DNA of 64,000 bases, from positions 205,580 through 269,579 of the forward strand of contig NZ_JBMGJC010000004.1 in the NCBI RefSeq assembly GCF_048984525.1, written 5' to 3'. This document shows, piece by piece, positions 61,714 to 64,000 of this stretch. Made by a program: the position numbers and the translations under genes. Source of the DNA: Syntrophopropionicum propionicicum_A (GTDB taxonomy: Bacteria; Bacillota; Desulfotomaculia; Desulfotomaculales; Pelotomaculaceae). The notes beneath the pieces are model-generated. The model had not been told where the DNA came from, did no database searches, and saw only the letters and a program-made list of their open reading frames with translations. Numbering within the stretch: the first letter of the stretch is position 1; the number at the start of each line of letters is the position of its first letter.

Positions 61714-62270
61714 AAGTTATTGAAACAGGGCTGCCCGGTGTTGTGATAATTGAACCGGAGGTCTATTACGACCACCGAGGTTTGTTTTTAGAAACATGGA
61801 ACCAGGATCGATATACCGCTACCGGGCTGCCTTCCTGTTTTGTGCAGGATAATTTATCAATATCAAAAAAAAGAGTCCTGCGCGGAATGCATTTTCAGCA
61901 CCCGCACTCCCAGGGCAAGCTGGTCAGCGTACTGCAGGGAGAAGTATTTGATGTCGCAGTTGATATAAGGCTGGGATCACCGACTTTCAGCCGTTGGGTA
62001 GGGGTCACGCTTTCACATGAAAACATGAGGCAATTATATATTCCGGAAGGATATGCGCACGGTTTTTTGGCTCTTTCCGAATATGCCGTTTTCCATTATA
62101 AATGCACAGATTACTACAATCCAAAAGCTGAAAAGGGTATCATCTGGAGCGACCCTGACATCAATATTGATTGGCCGGAGGGAGTGCCTGTATTATCCGA
62201 AAAGGACTTGGCTAATCCCAGGTTAAAAGACATGAAGCATCATGTACTCCCGGTTTACGATGGTGAATAA
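61710..62270 (+). CDS. rfbC: dTDP-4-dehydrorhamnose 3,5-epimerase
   Basis: 186 residues of the cupin-like RmlC family. VFVDDHRG-like YYDHRGLFLETW is at residues 20-31, the catalytic His in RGMHFQHPHSQGKLV (about 59), and the FLALSEYAVFHYKCTDYY segment contains the active Tyr. It epimerises dTDP-4-keto-6-deoxyglucose at C3 and C5. Four-base overlap with rfbA implies coupling. Confidence 0.95.
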   Translation: MKVIETGLPGVVIIEPEVYYDHRGLFLETWNQDRYTATGLPSCFVQDNLSISKKRVLRGMHFQHPHSQGKLVSVLQGEVFDVAVDIRLGSPTFSRWVGVTLSHENMRQLYIPEGYAHGFLALSEYAVFHYKCTDYYNPKAEKGIIWSDPDINIDWPEGVPVLSEKDLANPRLKDMKHHVLPVYDGE

Positions 62271-62271
62271 A

Positions 62272-63177
62272 ATGCACCCTAAGAGACCTCTGAAAATTTT
62301 GCTTACAGGCAAAAACGGACAGGTGGGGTGGGAGCTGAATCGCACCCTAGCGCCCATGGGTAAATTAGTTGCTTTGGGCCGGGAAGAGCTAGATCTGGAA
62401 AAACCGGAGCAAATATCTAAGATGGTCAGGCGAATAAGGCCCGATGTTATTGTAAACGCCGCCGCTTATACCGCAGTAGATAAAGCAGAGGAAGATTCGG
62501 AACTGGCCATGGCCGTAAATGCTGTTGCGCCCGGTATCTTAGCAGAAGAGGCGAAGCGATTGAATGCCCTTCTGGTCCATTATTCCACCGATTACATCTT
62601 TGACGGAACAAAAACAACTCCATATGTCGAGGATGACGCGCCAAACCCAATTAACGTTTACGGCCGGACAAAGCTGGCGGGTGAGCAGGCAATCCGGGCT
62701 GTGGGAGCGCCGTATATGATCCTGCGCACAAGCTGGGTGTATGGGACGAATGGGAGAAACTTCCTGCTGACGATACTGCGGCTTGCCGAAGAGAAGGAAG
62801 AACTAAAAATTGTTGACGACCAGGTAGGCACACCCACCTGGAGCCGCTTTTTAGCCGGGACAACTGCCCAAATGCTGCAGAAAGTTTACAATACAGCACT
62901 TCTTACAGAATGCAGGGATATTTATAATGTGACGCCATCAGGACAGACGAGCTGGTATGGCTTTGCGAAGGCTATAATCGAAAATTATAAGATTTTTAAC
63001 GGTGACAAATCTGGCTTACTTCTAAAGAGGTTAATACCTGTAGCGACAAGTGAATATCCCACACCTGCATGCCGTCCGGCTTATTCGGTGCTGTCGAATA
63101 AAAAGCTGAAAAGAAAAGTTGGTAAAGAATTGCCAAAGTGGGGTTTATTTCTTGAACAATTTTTAAAAGGCATCTGA
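62272..63177 (+). CDS. rfbD: dTDP-4-dehydrorhamnose reductase
   Basis: 301 residues, short/extended SDR. NADPH-binding GKNGQVGWEL near the N-terminus, STDYIFDGTK and the catalytic YGRTKLAGE are the RmlD signature. It makes dTDP-L-rhamnose, the product of the four-gene set. The frame extends to 62242 inside rfbC, but ATG 62272, one base after the rfbC stop, fits the family N-terminus. Confidence 0.95.
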   Translation: MHPKRPLKILLTGKNGQVGWELNRTLAPMGKLVALGREELDLEKPEQISKMVRRIRPDVIVNAAAYTAVDKAEEDSELAMAVNAVAPGILAEEAKRLNALLVHYSTDYIFDGTKTTPYVEDDAPNPINVYGRTKLAGEQAIRAVGAPYMILRTSWVYGTNGRNFLLTILRLAEEKEELKIVDDQVGTPTWSRFLAGTTAQMLQKVYNTALLTECRDIYNVTPSGQTSWYGFAKAIIENYKIFNGDKSGLLLKRLIPVATSEYPTPACRPAYSVLSNKKLKRKVGKELPKWGLFLEQFLKGI

Positions 63178-63237
63178 TAACTAAACAATGCTATTAAGTT
63201 TTATGTCAGACTATTGATTAGGGATTGAGGTTTTAGC

Positions 63238-64000
63238 TTGAATGCCGATAAAAATAAAAGTCTCACTAATAGAGTTATAAATGGCGGAAAGTGGATAATT
63301 ATTCTTCAGGTTGTTTCTAGGATATTTCAATTTTTACGTATAATATTTTTAGTCCGAATGCTATCACCTAATGATTTTGGTCTTTTCGGAATAGCGCTGC
63401 TTACCCTATCAACAATTGAAAGTATTACTCAAACAGGATTAGAACAATCATTAATTCAAAAACAAAAAAATATTAATATTTATCTTGATGTAGCATGGAC
63501 AGCCCAAATATTACGTGGAATAGCTATAGCATTAATACTTTATTTTAGTTCGCCATTTATCAGCATTTTTTTTCAAGAACCTCAAGTAAAAAATTTATTA
63601 CAAGTATTAGCTTTTGCAGTTTTAATTAATGAATTTAGGAATATAGGGGTAATTTATTTTATAAAAGATATAGAATTTAAAAAGCAAATTTTTTATGAAT
63701 TACCTGGATTATTGGTTGATATAGTTGTCAGTATAATTTTATCTATTATATTAAAAAGTGCATTAGCACTTGTTTATGGTTTGCTTGCAGGAAATATTAT
63801 AAGATTAATTATGTCATATGTCATTCACAATTATAGACCATCTCTAAAATTTGACTTGAAAAAGACAAAAGATTTATTCTCATATGGTAGATGGATTCTA
63901 TTTTCCAGTGTTTTGATTTTTCTACTTACACAAGGTGACGATATTTTTGTTGGGAAAATATTAGGCGCAACTGCATTAGGATTTTATCAAATTGCTTTTA
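63238..64000 (+). CDS. Oligosaccharide flippase (Wzx/MOP family), partial at window end
   Basis: An open frame from TTG 63238 (TGAGG 7 nt upstream) runs past the window end. The visible 254 residues begin NADKNKSLTNRVINGGKWIIILQVVSRIFQFLRIIFLVRMLSPNDFGLFGIALL and continue with regular membrane helices and the ATALGFYQIAF segment. This matches the polysaccharide transporter (Polysacc_synt_3/Wzx) group that flips undecaprenyl-linked glycans. It is very AT-rich. It probably moves the rhamnose-containing unit made by this cluster. Confidence 0.88.
   Translation, partial: MNADKNKSLTNRVINGGKWIIILQVVSRIFQFLRIIFLVRMLSPNDFGLFGIALLTLSTIESITQTGLEQSLIQKQKNINIYLDVAWTAQILRGIAIALILYFSSPFISIFFQEPQVKNLLQVLAFAVLINEFRNIGVIYFIKDIEFKKQIFYELPGLLVDIVVSIILSIILKSALALVYGLLAGNIIRLIMSYVIHNYRPSLKFDLKKTKDLFSYGRWILFSSVLIFLLTQGDDIFVGKILGATALGFYQIAF

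Noticed and set aside
1..64000. tRNA or rRNA genes
   Set aside because: No CCA-ended cloverleaf with T-loop GTTCRA pattern or rRNA core sequence was recognised in the intergenic gaps; a tRNAscan run would be decisive.

Overview
The window looks like a chromosomal segment of a spore-forming, anaerobic Firmicute of the Peptococcaceae/Desulfotomaculum-Pelotomaculum type. This is inferred from gene content: a SigI/RsgI sigma/anti-sigma pair, PrkA and YhbH, a GerMN/Gmad2 lipoprotein, AddAB recombination nuclease, MurT/GatD, and an indolepyruvate:ferredoxin oxidoreductase with a phenylacetate-CoA ligase. TTG starts behind strong Shine-Dalgarno sequences are common. No tRNA, rRNA or CRISPR array was seen.

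Layout. 1-8.7 kb holds mixed housekeeping and small genes: a BASS-type permease, an isoaspartyl peptidase, DUF1294, sigI-rsgI, a DUF441 protein, two FlK-like hotdog thioesterases either side of a DUF3231 protein, and a metallophosphoesterase. 9.0-16.2 kb is addB-addA. 16.2-17.8 kb is a repeat-rich accessory stretch with a frameshifted REP-associated transposase (RAYT) and a DUF6125-like protein. 17.9-24.9 kb is one leftward gene train: an ECF transporter (ecfS, two ecfA, ecfT), then iorA, iorB and paaK. Its leader carries a sigma-A promoter, nine closely spaced (G/U/A)AG triplets plus two more upstream, and an intrinsic terminator. This is the pattern expected of a TRAP (MtrB) binding site, so the train is probably a tryptophan/aromatic amino acid uptake and oxidation operon. 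24.9-30.7 kb holds ldcA, acylphosphatase, an MBL hydrolase, murT-gatD and a GerMN lipoprotein.

31.1-48.6 kb is centred on a Tad (type IVc) pilus. A class-I cyclic-di-GMP riboswitch with a downstream terminator precedes an isolated Tad-domain protein. prkA-yhbH and a NarL-type two-component pair follow. The main cluster then runs: two Flp prepilins, a TadV peptidase, TadE, a TadG-like protein, CpaB, TadZ, TadA, TadB, TadC, a von Willebrand A protein and a DUF192 protein. The first flp gene and tadE both appear to start with ATT.

48.7-64.0 kb is a surface-polysaccharide region: three polytopic GT-C-like membrane proteins (two are tandem paralogues), a GT2-GtrA fusion, a GT87 protein, an O-antigen ligase, a polyprenyl glycosylphosphotransferase, a methyltransferase, the four dTDP-L-rhamnose genes (rmlB, A, C, D) and a flippase cut by the window end.

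Four dispersed short repeat families fill most intergenic gaps: REP-like palindromes (family A), nested GTGTCAA...TTGACAC palindromes (family B), ~50-bp hairpins bounded by GGGGACA/TGTCCCC (family C), and GAGACGTGAGAAATGAGACG-like strings (family D). All assignments rest on reading the sequence and on family knowledge; no database search was run.
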